Below are positions 20,119 through 28,641 of a DNA stretch of 64,000 nt, in pieces. Both the position numbers and the translations under genes were made by a program. The number at the start of each line of letters is the position of its first letter. Within the stretch, counting starts at the first letter, position 1. Source of the DNA: Oscillochloris sp. ZM17-4 (lineage in GTDB: Bacteria; Chloroflexota; Chloroflexia; Chloroflexales; Chloroflexaceae); contig NZ_JAIEWN010000006.1 in NCBI RefSeq assembly GCF_019599295.1, positions 38,365-102,364 of the forward strand. The letters run 5' to 3'. Under the pieces are notes generated by a model. It was not told where the DNA came from, made no database searches, and was given only the letters and a program-made list of their open reading frames with translations.

Positions 20119-20254
20119 GGGCGAAGCATTCGCCAGCTGACGCCCTGGCGATACCGGATTGAGATACGTGGGGAGATCTCGTAGGGCGAAGCATTCGCCA
20201 GCTGACGCCCTGGCGATACCGGATTGAGATACGTGGCGAATGCTTCGCCCCTAC
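20115..20254. repeat. Duplicated palindromic element between cimA and leuC
   Basis: A unit of about 53 bases (GGGCGAAGCATTCGCCAGCT ... GAGATACGTGG) occurs twice in direct orientation, 65 bases apart. An inverted end GCGAATGCTTCGCCCCTAC closes the element at 20236-20254. Its first TAG is the cimA stop codon. Confidence 0.9.
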
Positions 20255-20280
20255 ATCATACGTATGAGGAATATATTGTT

Positions 20281-21699
20281 ATGAGCCCAAAGACCCTTTT
20301 CGAGAAGGTGTGGGACGCCCACCAGGTGCGCCCGGAGACGGCGGACACCCCGGCGGTGCTCTACATCGACCTGCACCTCATCCACGAGGTCACGTCGCCG
20401 CAGGCCTTCACCGAGATCCGCGAGCGCGGCCTGAAGGTGCGCCGGCCCGACCGCACCCTGGCCACGATGGACCACAGCACGCCGACGACGCCGCGCAACG
20501 CCCAGGGGATCATCCCGGTGATCGACCCGCAGGCGATCAATCAGCTCGACCAGCTGCGCACCAACTGCGCCGAGTTCGGCATCCCGCTCTTCGAGCTGGG
20601 CAGCGAGAACCAGGGCATCGTCCACGTGATCGGCCCCGAGCAGGGGGCGACCCAGCCCGGCATGACGATCGTCTGCGGCGATAGCCACACCTCCACCCAC
20701 GGGGCCTTCGGCGCGCTGGCCTTCGGCATCGGCACCAGCGAGGTGGGCCACGTGCTGGCCACCCAGTGCCTGCTCCAGCGCAAGGCGAAGACCTGCGCGG
20801 TGCGGGTGGATGGCCGGCTCGGGCCGGGCGTGACCGCCAAGGATATCATCCTGGCGATCATCGCCAAGTACGGCGTGGGCGGCGGCACCGGCTACGTCTT
20901 CGAGTACATGGGCGAGGCCATCCGGGCGCTCTCGATGGAGGAGCGCATGACGATCTGCAACATGAGCATCGAGGGCGGCGCGCGGGCCGGCATGGTCGCC
21001 CCCGACGAGACGACCTTCCAGTACGTGGCCGGGCGACACTTCGCCCCTAAGGGCGCCGACTTCGAGGCCGCCGTGGCCCGCTGGCGCACGCTGCCCAGCG
21101 ACGAGGGCGCGACCTTCGACCACGAGATGACCCTGGACGCCGACGAGCTGGTGCCCATGATCACCTACGGCACCAACCCCGGCATGGGCATGCCGATCAC
21201 CGGGACGGTGCCGACCCTGGACGAGATGGGCGACGCCAGCTCCCGCGCGGCCCTCGACAAGGCCCTGGCCTACATGGCCCTGGAGCCCGGCAAGCCGCTG
21301 CTCGGCCACCCGATCGACATGGTCTTTATCGGCAGCTGCACCAACGGTCGGCTCAGCGACCTGCGCGAGGCGGCGGGGCTGCTCAAGGGCCGCAAGGTGG
21401 CCGAGGGCGTGCGGGTGATGGTGGTGCCCGGCAGCCAGCAGGTGCGCCAGCAGGCCCAGGCCGAGGGGCTAGATGAGATCTTCAAGGCCGCCGGCGCCGA
21501 GTGGCGCGAGGCGGGCTGCTCGGCCTGCCTGGCCATGAACGACGACCGGGTGCCCGCCGGCAAGTACGCGGTCAGCACCTCCAACCGCAACTTCGTCGGC
21601 CGCCAGGGGCCGGGCTCGCGCAGCCTGCTGGCAAGCCCGCTGACGGCGGCGGCGGCGGCGGTCACCGGCGTGGTGACGGACCCGCGGACGATGATGTAG
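20281..21699 (+). CDS. leuC: 3-isopropylmalate dehydratase, large subunit
   Basis: 472 residues of the aconitase superfamily. With LeuD it isomerises 2-isopropylmalate to 3-isopropylmalate, and in citramalate-pathway organisms it also handles citramalate. The [4Fe-4S] ligands are Cys353 ([13 protein letters not shown]), Cys413 and Cys416 ([10 protein letters not shown]). Substrate and cluster motifs [18 protein letters not shown] and [11 protein letters not shown] are intact. The start ATG at 20281 gives the family N-terminus [20 protein letters not shown] lies about ten bases upstream. The partner leuD follows after a hairpin. Confidence 0.96.
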   Translation: MSPKTLFEKVWDAHQVRPETADTPAVLYIDLHLIHEVTSPQAFTEIRERGLKVRRPDRTLATMDHSTPTTPRNAQGIIPVIDPQAINQLDQLRTNCAEFGIPLFELGSENQGIVHVIGPEQGATQPGMTIVCGDSHTSTHGAFGALAFGIGTSEVGHVLATQCLLQRKAKTCAVRVDGRLGPGVTAKDIILAIIAKYGVGGGTGYVFEYMGEAIRALSMEERMTICNMSIEGGARAGMVAPDETTFQYVAGRHFAPKGADFEAAVARWRTLPSDEGATFDHEMTLDADELVPMITYGTNPGMGMPITGTVPTLDEMGDASSRAALDKALAYMALEPGKPLLGHPIDMVFIGSCTNGRLSDLREAAGLLKGRKVAEGVRVMVVPGSQQVRQQAQAEGLDEIFKAAGAEWREAGCSACLAMNDDRVPAGKYAVSTSNRNFVGRQGPGSRSLLASPLTAAAAAVTGVVTDPRTMM

Positions 21700-21720
21700 C
21701 CTTGGCTAGAGCATACCAGC

Positions 21721-21788
21721 GTAAGGGCGCAGCAGCAGGAATGCGGCTGTGCTGTAGGCACAGCCGCATTCCTGCTGCTGCGCCCCAA
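21721..21788. repeat. Hairpin element between leuC and leuD
   Basis: A long stem: GTAAGGGCGCAGCAGCAGGA and on to GGCTGTGC pairs with GCACAGCCGCATTCCTGCTG and on to GCGCCCC, with a loop of about four bases and few mismatches. Five bases later comes the leuD ribosome-binding site (GAGGA). Confidence 0.88.
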
Positions 21789-21800
21789 CGAGGAATACTT

Positions 21801-22406
21801 ATGGACCCGATCAATACCTTTGCCGGCAAGGTGGTCGCCATCCCGGCGGAGAACATCGACACGGACCAGATCATCCCGGCGCGCTTCTTAAAAGTTACGA
21901 CTAAAGAGGGCCTCGGCGACGGCCTGTTCGAGACCTGGCGCTACAACGCCGACGGCACGCCGAACCCGGACTTTGTGCTGAACCGGCCGGAGTCGGCGGG
22001 GGCGACGGTGCTGGTGGCCGGGAAGAACTTCGGCTCGGGCAGCTCGCGCGAGCACGCGCCCTGGGCGCTGCAGGCCTACGGCTTCCAGGCCGTGATCTCG
22101 CCCTCCTTCGCCGACATCTTTAAGAGCAACTCGCTGAAGATCGGCCTGCTGCCGATCGTCGTGGACGAGGACACCTACTACCAGCTGGTCAGCCTCTGCG
22201 AGGAGGACCCGCAGACGACGCTGACGGTGGACCTTGCCGCCCAGACGGTGACGCTGCCGGGCGGCCAGCAGGTGGGCTTCCCGATCGACGGCTTCAGCAA
22301 GCACTGCCTGCTCAACGGGGTGGACCAGCTCGGCTTCATCCAGCAGCAGGAGGCGGACATCGCCGCGTTTGAGGCGACGAACCCGGTGGCGTCACTGAGG
22401 GGCTGA
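21801..22406 (+). CDS. leuD: 3-isopropylmalate dehydratase, small subunit
   Basis: 201 residues, the swivel-domain partner of LeuC. It has the family signature RFLKVTTKEGLGDGLFETWR and the substrate-binding NFGSGSSREHAPWALQAYG, with FADIFKSNSLKIGLLPIV completing the domain. The ATG at 21801 has GAGGA eight bases upstream; the open frame extends back through the hairpin and the end of leuC but lacks sequence similarity there. It is the last gene of the cluster, followed by a 20-bp-stem hairpin. Confidence 0.96.
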   Translation: MDPINTFAGKVVAIPAENIDTDQIIPARFLKVTTKEGLGDGLFETWRYNADGTPNPDFVLNRPESAGATVLVAGKNFGSGSSREHAPWALQAYGFQAVISPSFADIFKSNSLKIGLLPIVVDEDTYYQLVSLCEEDPQTTLTVDLAAQTVTLPGGQQVGFPIDGFSKHCLLNGVDQLGFIQQQEADIAAFEATNPVASLRG

Positions 22407-22426
22407 GGCACTGAGGCACTGAGGGT

Positions 22427-22468
22427 ATAATAAAGACGCGGCGCGATTTCGCGCCGCGTCTTTATTAT
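22427..22468. terminator. Hairpin after leuD
   Basis: A 20-bp perfect stem (22427-22446 with 22449-22468), A/T-rich at its base: the ascending arm opens ATAATAAAG and the descending arm ends CTTTATTAT. Position and shape suit an end-of-operon terminator. TATAAT at 22426-22431 overlaps the left foot and could also be a -10 box for the next gene. Confidence 0.6.
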
Positions 22469-23237
22469 GAATAGCAGAATTGGTATACGCATGGAAGAAG
22501 AGATCATCGCGCCGCCGGCCGCGCCCGCCGATGGGCCGGGCTTCGGCTGGCGCGATCTGGGCCTGGCCCTGCTGGTGTTTGTGGCCGGCAGCGCGGCGGT
22601 GATCATCCTGGCGCGCTTCGTGGCGGCCGCGCTGGGCCTGCAGCCCGGCGGCGGGCTGCTCTCGCCGGTGGCCTACGTGGCCGGGGTGGGGCTCTACCTG
22701 GCCCTGCTGCTCGGCATGTACCTATTCGGGGCGCGGCGGGCGGGCTGGGCCGCCCTGGGTCTGCGCGGCACCAGCTGGCTCAACTTCGCCCTGGTGCCGC
22801 TGATCTTCGTGGTCGGGCTGAGCGCGCTGCTCTCGGTGAACCTGCTGATCACGCGGGTGGCCGGGTCGTTCGAGAACCCGCAGGTCGAGGCGATCAGCGG
22901 GGGCAAGGCGATGAGCCTGGGCGAGCTCGGGGCGGGCCTGCTGCTGATCGCGGTGCTGGTGCCCTTCGTCGAGGAGCTGTTCTTCCGCGGGATGCTCTAC
23001 CCGCTGCTGCGCCGGCGGCTCGCGGCGCCCCTGGCGGTCGTGGCCAACGCCGCGATCTTCTCGGCTGTCCACGCCATCCCCGTGCTCATGCCCGGCCTCT
23101 TCATCGTCGGCCTCTGCCTGGCCTTCCTGCGCGAGCGCAGCGGCTCGGTCTGGCCGGGCATGCTCTACCACGCCATGCAGAACAGCCTGGCCATGCTGGC
23201 GATCTACGCGGTGCTGAATATGGGGGCCATCAAGTAG
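22467..23237 (+). CDS. CPBP-family (CAAX-like) intramembrane protease
   Basis: 256 residues with six or seven membrane helices. The three ABI/CPBP motifs are present in order: EELFFRG (about residue 170), FSAVHA (about 195) and the late segment LYHAMQNS (about 233), which supply the Glu and His residues thought to be catalytic. The family cuts prenylated or membrane substrates, or serves in bacteriocin self-immunity; the target here is unknown. No good ribosome-binding site precedes the first ATG, which lies at the foot of the hairpin; an in-frame ATG at 22491 is an alternative start. The stop codon lies inside the convergent palindrome. Confidence 0.85.
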   Translation: MNSRIGIRMEEEIIAPPAAPADGPGFGWRDLGLALLVFVAGSAAVIILARFVAAALGLQPGGGLLSPVAYVAGVGLYLALLLGMYLFGARRAGWAALGLRGTSWLNFALVPLIFVVGLSALLSVNLLITRVAGSFENPQVEAISGGKAMSLGELGAGLLLIAVLVPFVEELFFRGMLYPLLRRRLAAPLAVVANAAIFSAVHAIPVLMPGLFIVGLCLAFLRERSGSVWPGMLYHAMQNSLAMLAIYAVLNMGAIK

Positions 23238-23291
23238 GGCCGAAGCATTTGGCCAAGGCGCTTGCGCCTTGGCCAAATGCTTCGGCCCTAC
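23234..23291. repeat. Perfect palindrome holding the stop codons of two convergent genes
   Basis: 28-bp arms (starting GTAGGGCCGAAGCATTTGGC) with a two-base loop, no mismatch seen. The left TAG ends the CPBP protease gene; the mirror-image TAG on the other strand ends the HDAC-like gene. Likely a bidirectional terminator. Confidence 0.92.
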
Positions 23292-24358
23292 GATTCGTAC
23301 CCCCGCAATAACTCCACCACATTATTCCCCAATGCCTCCACCGCGTAGCCGCCCTCCTGCACGAAGAGGGTGGGCAGGCCGAGCTGGGCGATCCGCGCGC
23401 CGATGGCCGGGTAGGCCGCCGAGGTCAGGGCGAAGTCGCCGAGCGGGTCCTCGGCGAAGGTGTCGAGCCCGACGGAGACGACCAGGTAGCGCGGGCTGTA
23501 GGCGGCGATCGCCTCCAGCGCCTGCTCCAGGGCGGCCAGGTAGCGTGCGTCGTCCACCCCAGCCTCCAGCGGGATGTTCAGGTTGTAGCCCTCGCCGGGG
23601 CCGGCGCCGCGCTCGTCGGCGAAGCCCAGGAAGTAGGGGTACTCGCGGTCGGGGTCGGCGTGGATGGAGGCGAAGAGGACGTCGCTGCGCTCGTAGAAGA
23701 TGGCCTGGGTGCCGTTGCCGTGGTGGTAGTCGATGTCGAGGACGGCCACGCTGGGGGGGGCCATGGCCCAGGGCCGCCGGTCGACCTCGGCGTCGGGCGG
23801 CTGCGCGGCGGCGGCCAGGTGGTGGGCGGCGATGGCGGCGTTGTTCAGGTAGCAGTAGCCGCCGGCCAGGGCGGGCATGGCGTGGTGGCCGGGCGGCCGG
23901 CAGAGGGCGTAGGCCGCCCGCGTGCCAGCCAGCAATACCTCTGCCCCCGTCAGGGCGGCGTCGGCGGCGCAGCGGGCGGCGGCGTAGGTGCCGGCCACGA
24001 TCGGCGCGCTCAGGTCGAAGCAGTAGCGCCCGGCCTCGGCGGTGGGCGCCGTGGAGCGCCCGGCCATGCCGCCCAGCGGCAGCGTGCAGGGCATCACCCC
24101 GTCCGGCGAGAGCCCCGCCGCCACCCAGCGACCGTGGGCGCGCTCCAGATACTCGACATAATCCTGGCGATGCACGGCCAGCAGCGGCCCGAGGCCAAAC
24201 TCGCGCGGCGCGGTGGGCGCGGGGAAGCCGGCGGCCGCCAGCGCCCCGGCGATGATCGCGGCGCGGCGCGGCGCCTCGAAGTAGGGTGTGCGCTCGCCGT
24301 CCAGGATCTCGAAGGGCGGGTCGTGCCGCGTGTGCTGCGGGCTGTCGATGATCTGCAT
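23288..24358 (-). CDS. Histone deacetylase superfamily / acetylpolyamine amidohydrolase-like
   Basis: 356 residues. Members remove acetyl groups from acetylated amines using zinc. The motifs are intact: RPPGHHA with the catalytic His158-His159 pair, and DIDYHHGNGTQ with zinc ligands Asp210 and His212. VGLDTFAEDPLGDF probably supplies the third zinc Asp, with EGGY near the end. Bacterial substrates include acetylated polyamines or acetoin-linked proteins; sequence alone does not choose. The start at 24358 is preferred over the longer frame because AGGAG lies upstream and family similarity begins there (MQIIDSPQHTRHDPPFEI). A palindrome lies upstream, toward bchH. Confidence 0.9.
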   Translation of the reverse strand: MQIIDSPQHTRHDPPFEILDGERTPYFEAPRRAAIIAGALAAAGFPAPTAPREFGLGPLLAVHRQDYVEYLERAHGRWVAAGLSPDGVMPCTLPLGGMAGRSTAPTAEAGRYCFDLSAPIVAGTYAAARCAADAALTGAEVLLAGTRAAYALCRPPGHHAMPALAGGYCYLNNAAIAAHHLAAAAQPPDAEVDRRPWAMAPPSVAVLDIDYHHGNGTQAIFYERSDVLFASIHADPDREYPYFLGFADERGAGPGEGYNLNIPLEAGVDDARYLAALEQALEAIAAYSPRYLVVSVGLDTFAEDPLGDFALTSAAYPAIGARIAQLGLPTLFVQEGGYAVEALGNNVVELLRGYES

Positions 24359-24449
24359 AAGATCTCCTCTTGGGTGCATTATATCGGTGGTTGGATGGGG
24401 TCGCAATTGCCGGCGGGGAGTGCGGGGTGCATGCGTCACCGGCATTCCC

Positions 24450-24521
24450 GTAGGGCCGAAGCATTCGCCTCGGATGCATCGCGCGGGCGGGAGGAGACAG
24501 GGGCGAATGCTTCGGCCCTAC
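24450..24521. repeat. Hairpin element upstream of bchH
   Basis: Arms GTAGGGCCGAAGCATTCGCC and GGCGAATGCTTCGGCCCTAC pair around a loop of about 32 bases. A second short inverted repeat (GGCGTCACCGGC/GCCGGTGACGCC) lies at 24534-24575. The remaining gap to bchH holds a TATAAT at 24595-24600. Confidence 0.85.
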
Positions 24522-24629
24522 CTTGGTGCGGGCGGCGTCACCGGCGGCGGGCGGACACCCTACGCCGGTGACGCCCGGTTATCTAACGGCGACGTATAAT
24601 AACGAAACCTTCACATATGTCATGCGGAT

Positions 24630-24705
24630 CTCGCGCTAGGATTATGGGAGCAGCAAATACTCAGATTAGACTATTCGCCTCTGGACTGGCCTAAGGAGAC
24701 GCGAG
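24630..24705 (+). promoter_or_regulatory. Possible 5' UTR structure sequestering the bchH ribosome-binding site
   Basis: CTCGCG (24630-24635) can pair with CGCGAG (24700-24705), and TAGG (24637-24640) with CCTA (24690-24693). The AAGGAG at 24693-24698 would then be caught in the internal loop just before the ATG. No known riboswitch family is recognised. Confidence 0.35.
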
Positions 24706-27700
24706 ATGCGCTTTGTCTTTGTGACCACGCAGGATAACTACACCACCGCCCTGCGCGACGCGGCCGCCGCGATCACGCGCGAGCATGGGATCGACGTGTC
24801 GGTCGGCGTCTACATGACCTCGGAGCTGAGCGACCCGGCCATGCGCGGGCGGCTTGAGGAGGACCTGGCGCGGGCCGACTTTATCTTCGGCGGGATGATC
24901 TTTGGCGAGGCGATCGTGCGGCCCCTGGTGGAGCAGCTGGCGAAGGTGAGCTGCCCGGTCTGCATCATCATCAGCAACCCGGCGCTCATCCGGCTCACCC
25001 ACCTGGGCAAGTTCAACCTGGGCATGATCAGCGATGGTAAGGATAAGGACAAAGAGAAGGAGAAGGAGAAGGAGAAGGGGGGCATCAGCAGCATCCTCCA
25101 GTCGCTGAAGCCCAAGCACGGCCACGGCGAGGTCTCGCGCCAGATGAACCTGGTCAAGGGGCTGACCAAGATCCTCAAGTTTCTGCCGGGCCGCTTCCGC
25201 GACCTGCACACCTACGTGTCGGCCCACCAGTTCTGGGTCCACAACACGCCCAAGAACATGGAGCGCATGCTCTGCATGCTGATCGAGCGCTACGTGCCGG
25301 GCTACAAGGGCAAGCTGCCGGTCGAGGACCCCGAGATCTTCCCGGATGTGGCGATCTGGCACCCGGACGCGCCCAAGCCCTTCACCGACATGAAGAGCTA
25401 CCAGAAGTGGCAGAAGGGCCGCCGGCTCAAGCTGGATAAGGGCGTGGCCGGGCTGCTCTCGCTGCGCGTGATCGTCCTCGGCGACAATGTGCGCCACCTG
25501 GCCGGCCTCATCCACGCCCTGGAGAAGCGCGGCGTCGAGGCCCGCCTGGTCTACACCGCCGGCCTCGATGGCCGCCCGGCGATCGAGGCCTTCTTCACCC
25601 AGCCCGCCGGCGGGCGGGCCGAGCCGACGATCGACCTGATCGCCACCACCTCGGGCTTCGCCCTGGTGGGCGGCATGGCCCAGAGCAAGCCCGACGAGGC
25701 CCGCGCGGCCATGGAGGCGCTGAACCTCCCCTTCCTCCAGACTATCCCGCTGGTCTTCCAGAGCGTCGATAGCTGGCTGGCCGACGATCGCGGCCTGAAC
25801 CCGATGCACATCGCTATGAACGTGGCCCTGGCCGAGCTGGAGGGCGCGGCCGAGCCGCTGGTCTACGGCGGGCCGTCGAGCGACTCGGGCGTGGCCGTGC
25901 CGGTGCAGGCTCAGGTCGACCGTTTCGCCGAGCGGGTGGCCCGCCGGATCGCCCTGGGGCGCAAGGCCAACGCCGAGAAGAAGGTGGCCCTGGTGCTCTT
26001 CAACTACCCGCCGAACCTGGGCAGCATCGGCACCGCCGCCTACCTGGACGTGTTCGCCAGCACCTACGAACTGCTCTCGCAGATGCGCGCGGCCGGCTAC
26101 CAGATCGACCTGCCGGCCAGCGCCGACGAGCTGCGCCAGATGCTGGTCGAGGGCAAGGGCGACCCGTCCAGCGCGCCGCTCGTCCACGGCACCGACGCCG
26201 CCGTGGGCGCCTTCCTCTCGCTCGACGACTACCGCAAGCTCTTCCCCGACTATGTGGACATCGAGCCCTTCTGGGGCGCGGCCCCCGGCGAGCTGCTGAG
26301 CGACGGCCGGCGCTTCCAGATCCTCGGCCGCCGGCTGGGCAACGTCTTTGTGGGCGTGCAGCCGACCTTCGGCTACGAGCGCGACCCGATGCGCATGCTG
26401 ATGGCCAAGGACGCCGCGCCGCACCACGGCTTCGCCGCCTTCTACACCTGGATCGATAAGGTCTTTGGCGCGGACGCGGTGGTGCACATGGGCACCCACG
26501 GCGCGCTGGAGTTCATGCCCGGCAAGCAGGCCGGCCTCGGCCCGCAGTGCTGGCCGCCCCGCCTGCTCGGCGGCCTGCCCAACATCTACTACTACTGCGT
26601 GAACAACCCCAGCGAGGGCACGATCGCCCGCCGCCGCGGCGCGGCCACCCTGGTCAGCTACCTGGTGCCGCCGGTGCAGCAGGCCGGGCTCTACAAGGGC
26701 CTGCGCGTCCTCAAGGACAGCATCGATATGTATCGGGCGAAGCCGTCGCCAGAGCTGCTTGAGGATATCCAGGTGCAGGCCGAGCGATTGCAGATTGCAG
26801 ATTGCAGATTGCAGACCGAACAATCTGAAATCTACAATCTGCAATCTGCAATGGACAGCTACATCGCCGCGCTCAGCCACGAGCTGCTCCAGGTCGAGCA
26901 GCGGCTCATCCCGATCGGCCTGCACGTGCTGGGGCGGGCACCCTCGACCGAGGAGCTGGTGGACACCCTGGCCCTGGTGGCGGCCTTCCAGCGGCCCGAC
27001 CCGGGCGCGCCCACCCTGCCCGAGCGGGTCGCCGCCGGCCTGGGCTTCTCCTACGCCGAGCTGGGCGCCGGCCTCAGCCGCGACCCGGTGGCCCAGGACC
27101 GCTACCGCCAGGTTGATACGATCTGCAAGGAGGCCATCCGCAGGTTTATTGCAGATTGCAGATTGCAGATTGCAGATTTGCAGACAGACCAATCTGCAAT
27201 CTACAATCTGCAATCTGCAATCGCCTCCACCAACCTCTACCTGTACGAGACGGCGCAGGTGCCGCCCGACTCGTTGGCCGCGACCTGGCGCCTGCTGGGC
27301 GACCTGCGCGGCAAGCTGACGGTTGACCACGAGACCTCGGGGCTGCTGAACGCCCTCTCGGGCGGCTACACCCCGCCCTCGCCCGGCAACGATGTGGTGC
27401 GCAACCCGGCCGTCGTGCCCACCGGGCGCAACATCCACGGGCTCGACCCCTACCGCATCCCGTCGGCGGCGGCCCAGGTCAGCGGCGCACGGGTGGTGGA
27501 CGATCTGCTGGCCCGCCTGACGAAGGAGCAGGGCCAGATCCCCGAGACGGTGGCGCTCATCCTGTGGGGCACCGATAACATTAAGACCGAGGGCGAGGGC
27601 GTGGCCCAGGCCCTGTCCCTGCTGGGCGCCCGCGCGATCAGCGACGAGCTGGGCAAGGTGGCCGATGTGGCGCTCATCCCGCTGGAGGAGCTGGGCCGCC

Positions 27701-28617
27701 CGCGCGTCGATGTGGTGGCCACCGTCAGCGGCATCTTCCGCGACCTGATGGCTATGCAGGCCCAGCTGATCGATAAGGCCGTGCGTATGGCCGCCGCCGC
27801 CGATGAGCCCGAGGCGATGAACTTCGTGCGCAAGCACACCTTGGCCCAGGCCGCCGAGCTGGGCGTGAGCATCGACGAGGCCGCCTGCCGGGTCTTCTCC
27901 AACGCGCCGGGCACCTACGGGGCCAACGTCAACAACATGGTCGAGAGCGGCTCCTGGGAGGACGACTCCCAGATCGGCGACGTGTTCATGACCCGCAAGG
28001 GCTTCGCGATGGACAAGCGCGGCGAGTGGCAGGCCGCCCGGCCCATCCTGGAGCAGGCGCTGGGCACCGTCCAGGCCACCTTCCAGAACGTAGACAGCGT
28101 CGAGGTCGGCATCAGCGACGTGGACCACTACTACGAGTACCTGGGCGGGGTGACGAAGAGCGTGGAGAAGCTGCGCGGCACCCGCCCGACGGTGATGATG
28201 GCCGAGGTGGAGGCCTTCAGCGGGCCTGGCGGCGGGCGGGTGCGCTCGCTGGAGCAGATGGTGCGCCTGGATAGCCGGGCCAAGCTGCTCAACCCGAAGT
28301 GGTTCGAGGGCATGCTCGCCCACGGCTACGAGGGCGCCCACGAGATCGAGGTGCGCGTCAGCAACACCTACGGCTGGAGCGCCACATCCGGCGCCGTGGA
28401 GGGCTGGGTCTACCAGGGCGTCGCCGAGACCTACCTGCTCGACGAGGCCATGCGCGAGCGGCTGGCCGCGCTCAACCCGCACGCCGCCGCCGGCGTGGCC
28501 CGCCGCCTGCTGGAGGCCAACAGCCGCGGCTTCTGGGACGCCGACGAGGCCACCCTGGAGCAGCTGCGCGAGATCTACGCCGACCTGGAGGATAAGCTGG
28601 AGGGCGTGACGTCCTAA
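24706..28617 (+). CDS. bchH: Magnesium chelatase subunit H
   Basis: 1303 residues, CobN/BchH family. The large subunit binds protoporphyrin IX and inserts magnesium with BchI and BchD, the first dedicated step to bacteriochlorophyll. The N-terminal domain opens RFVFVTTQDNYTTALRDAA; the core holds VLFNYPPNLGSIGTAAYLDV and VVHMGTHGALEFMPGKQAGL; the C-terminus holds NNMVESGSWEDDSQIGDVF. A Lys/Glu-rich stretch (KDKDKEKEKEKEK) occurs near residue 110. Two GATTGCA palindromes are read in frame at residues about 694-716 and 815-839, making it slightly longer than usual. AAGGAG precedes the ATG. BchI and BchD are not in the window. Confidence 0.95.
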   Translation: MRFVFVTTQDNYTTALRDAAAAITREHGIDVSVGVYMTSELSDPAMRGRLEEDLARADFIFGGMIFGEAIVRPLVEQLAKVSCPVCIIISNPALIRLTHLGKFNLGMISDGKDKDKEKEKEKEKGGISSILQSLKPKHGHGEVSRQMNLVKGLTKILKFLPGRFRDLHTYVSAHQFWVHNTPKNMERMLCMLIERYVPGYKGKLPVEDPEIFPDVAIWHPDAPKPFTDMKSYQKWQKGRRLKLDKGVAGLLSLRVIVLGDNVRHLAGLIHALEKRGVEARLVYTAGLDGRPAIEAFFTQPAGGRAEPTIDLIATTSGFALVGGMAQSKPDEARAAMEALNLPFLQTIPLVFQSVDSWLADDRGLNPMHIAMNVALAELEGAAEPLVYGGPSSDSGVAVPVQAQVDRFAERVARRIALGRKANAEKKVALVLFNYPPNLGSIGTAAYLDVFASTYELLSQMRAAGYQIDLPASADELRQMLVEGKGDPSSAPLVHGTDAAVGAFLSLDDYRKLFPDYVDIEPFWGAAPGELLSDGRRFQILGRRLGNVFVGVQPTFGYERDPMRMLMAKDAAPHHGFAAFYTWIDKVFGADAVVHMGTHGALEFMPGKQAGLGPQCWPPRLLGGLPNIYYYCVNNPSEGTIARRRGAATLVSYLVPPVQQAGLYKGLRVLKDSIDMYRAKPSPELLEDIQVQAERLQIADCRLQTEQSEIYNLQSAMDSYIAALSHELLQVEQRLIPIGLHVLGRAPSTEELVDTLALVAAFQRPDPGAPTLPERVAAGLGFSYAELGAGLSRDPVAQDRYRQVDTICKEAIRRFIADCRLQIADLQTDQSAIYNLQSAIASTNLYLYETAQVPPDSLAATWRLLGDLRGKLTVDHETSGLLNALSGGYTPPSPGNDVVRNPAVVPTGRNIHGLDPYRIPSAAAQVSGARVVDDLLARLTKEQGQIPETVALILWGTDNIKTEGEGVAQALSLLGARAISDELGKVADVALIPLEELGRPRVDVVATVSGIFRDLMAMQAQLIDKAVRMAAAADEPEAMNFVRKHTLAQAAELGVSIDEAACRVFSNAPGTYGANVNNMVESGSWEDDSQIGDVFMTRKGFAMDKRGEWQAARPILEQALGTVQATFQNVDSVEVGISDVDHYYEYLGGVTKSVEKLRGTRPTVMMAEVEAFSGPGGGRVRSLEQMVRLDSRAKLLNPKWFEGMLAHGYEGAHEIEVRVSNTYGWSATSGAVEGWVYQGVAETYLLDEAMRERLAALNPHAAAGVARRLLEANSRGFWDADEATLEQLREIYADLEDKLEGVTS
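26786..26852. repeat. GATTGCA heptamer palindrome inside bchH (first)
   Basis: Four direct heptamers (GATTGCA) and about four inverted units with variants (TGAAATC, TACAATC) around the centre GACCGAA. Read as RLQIADCRLQ...IYNLQSAM in BchH. Confidence 0.95.
27148..27222. repeat. GATTGCA heptamer palindrome inside bchH (second)
   Basis: 75 bases, a multiple of three: direct heptamers, a small irregular centre (TTTGCAGACAGACC) and inverted heptamers with one TACAATC variant. Read as FIADCRLQIAD...SAIYNLQSAIA in BchH. Confidence 0.95.
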
Positions 28618-28641
28618 GCGCGCGGGCCTGGGAGTTACCGG

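Noticed and set aside
17531-27222. GATTGCA arrays as a CRISPR array or tRNA-like structure
   Set aside because: Units are 7 bases without spacers, arranged as direct plus inverted arrays; no cas genes and no cloverleaf.
19086-27222. Repeat inserts in cimA and bchH as introns or inteins
   Set aside because: Too short (67-75 bases), with no splice, self-splicing or endonuclease features; frames remain open through them.
24691-28482. 1263-codon open frame on the minus strand opposite bchH
   Set aside because: Same artefact; the + strand encodes an unmistakable BchH with ribosome-binding site.
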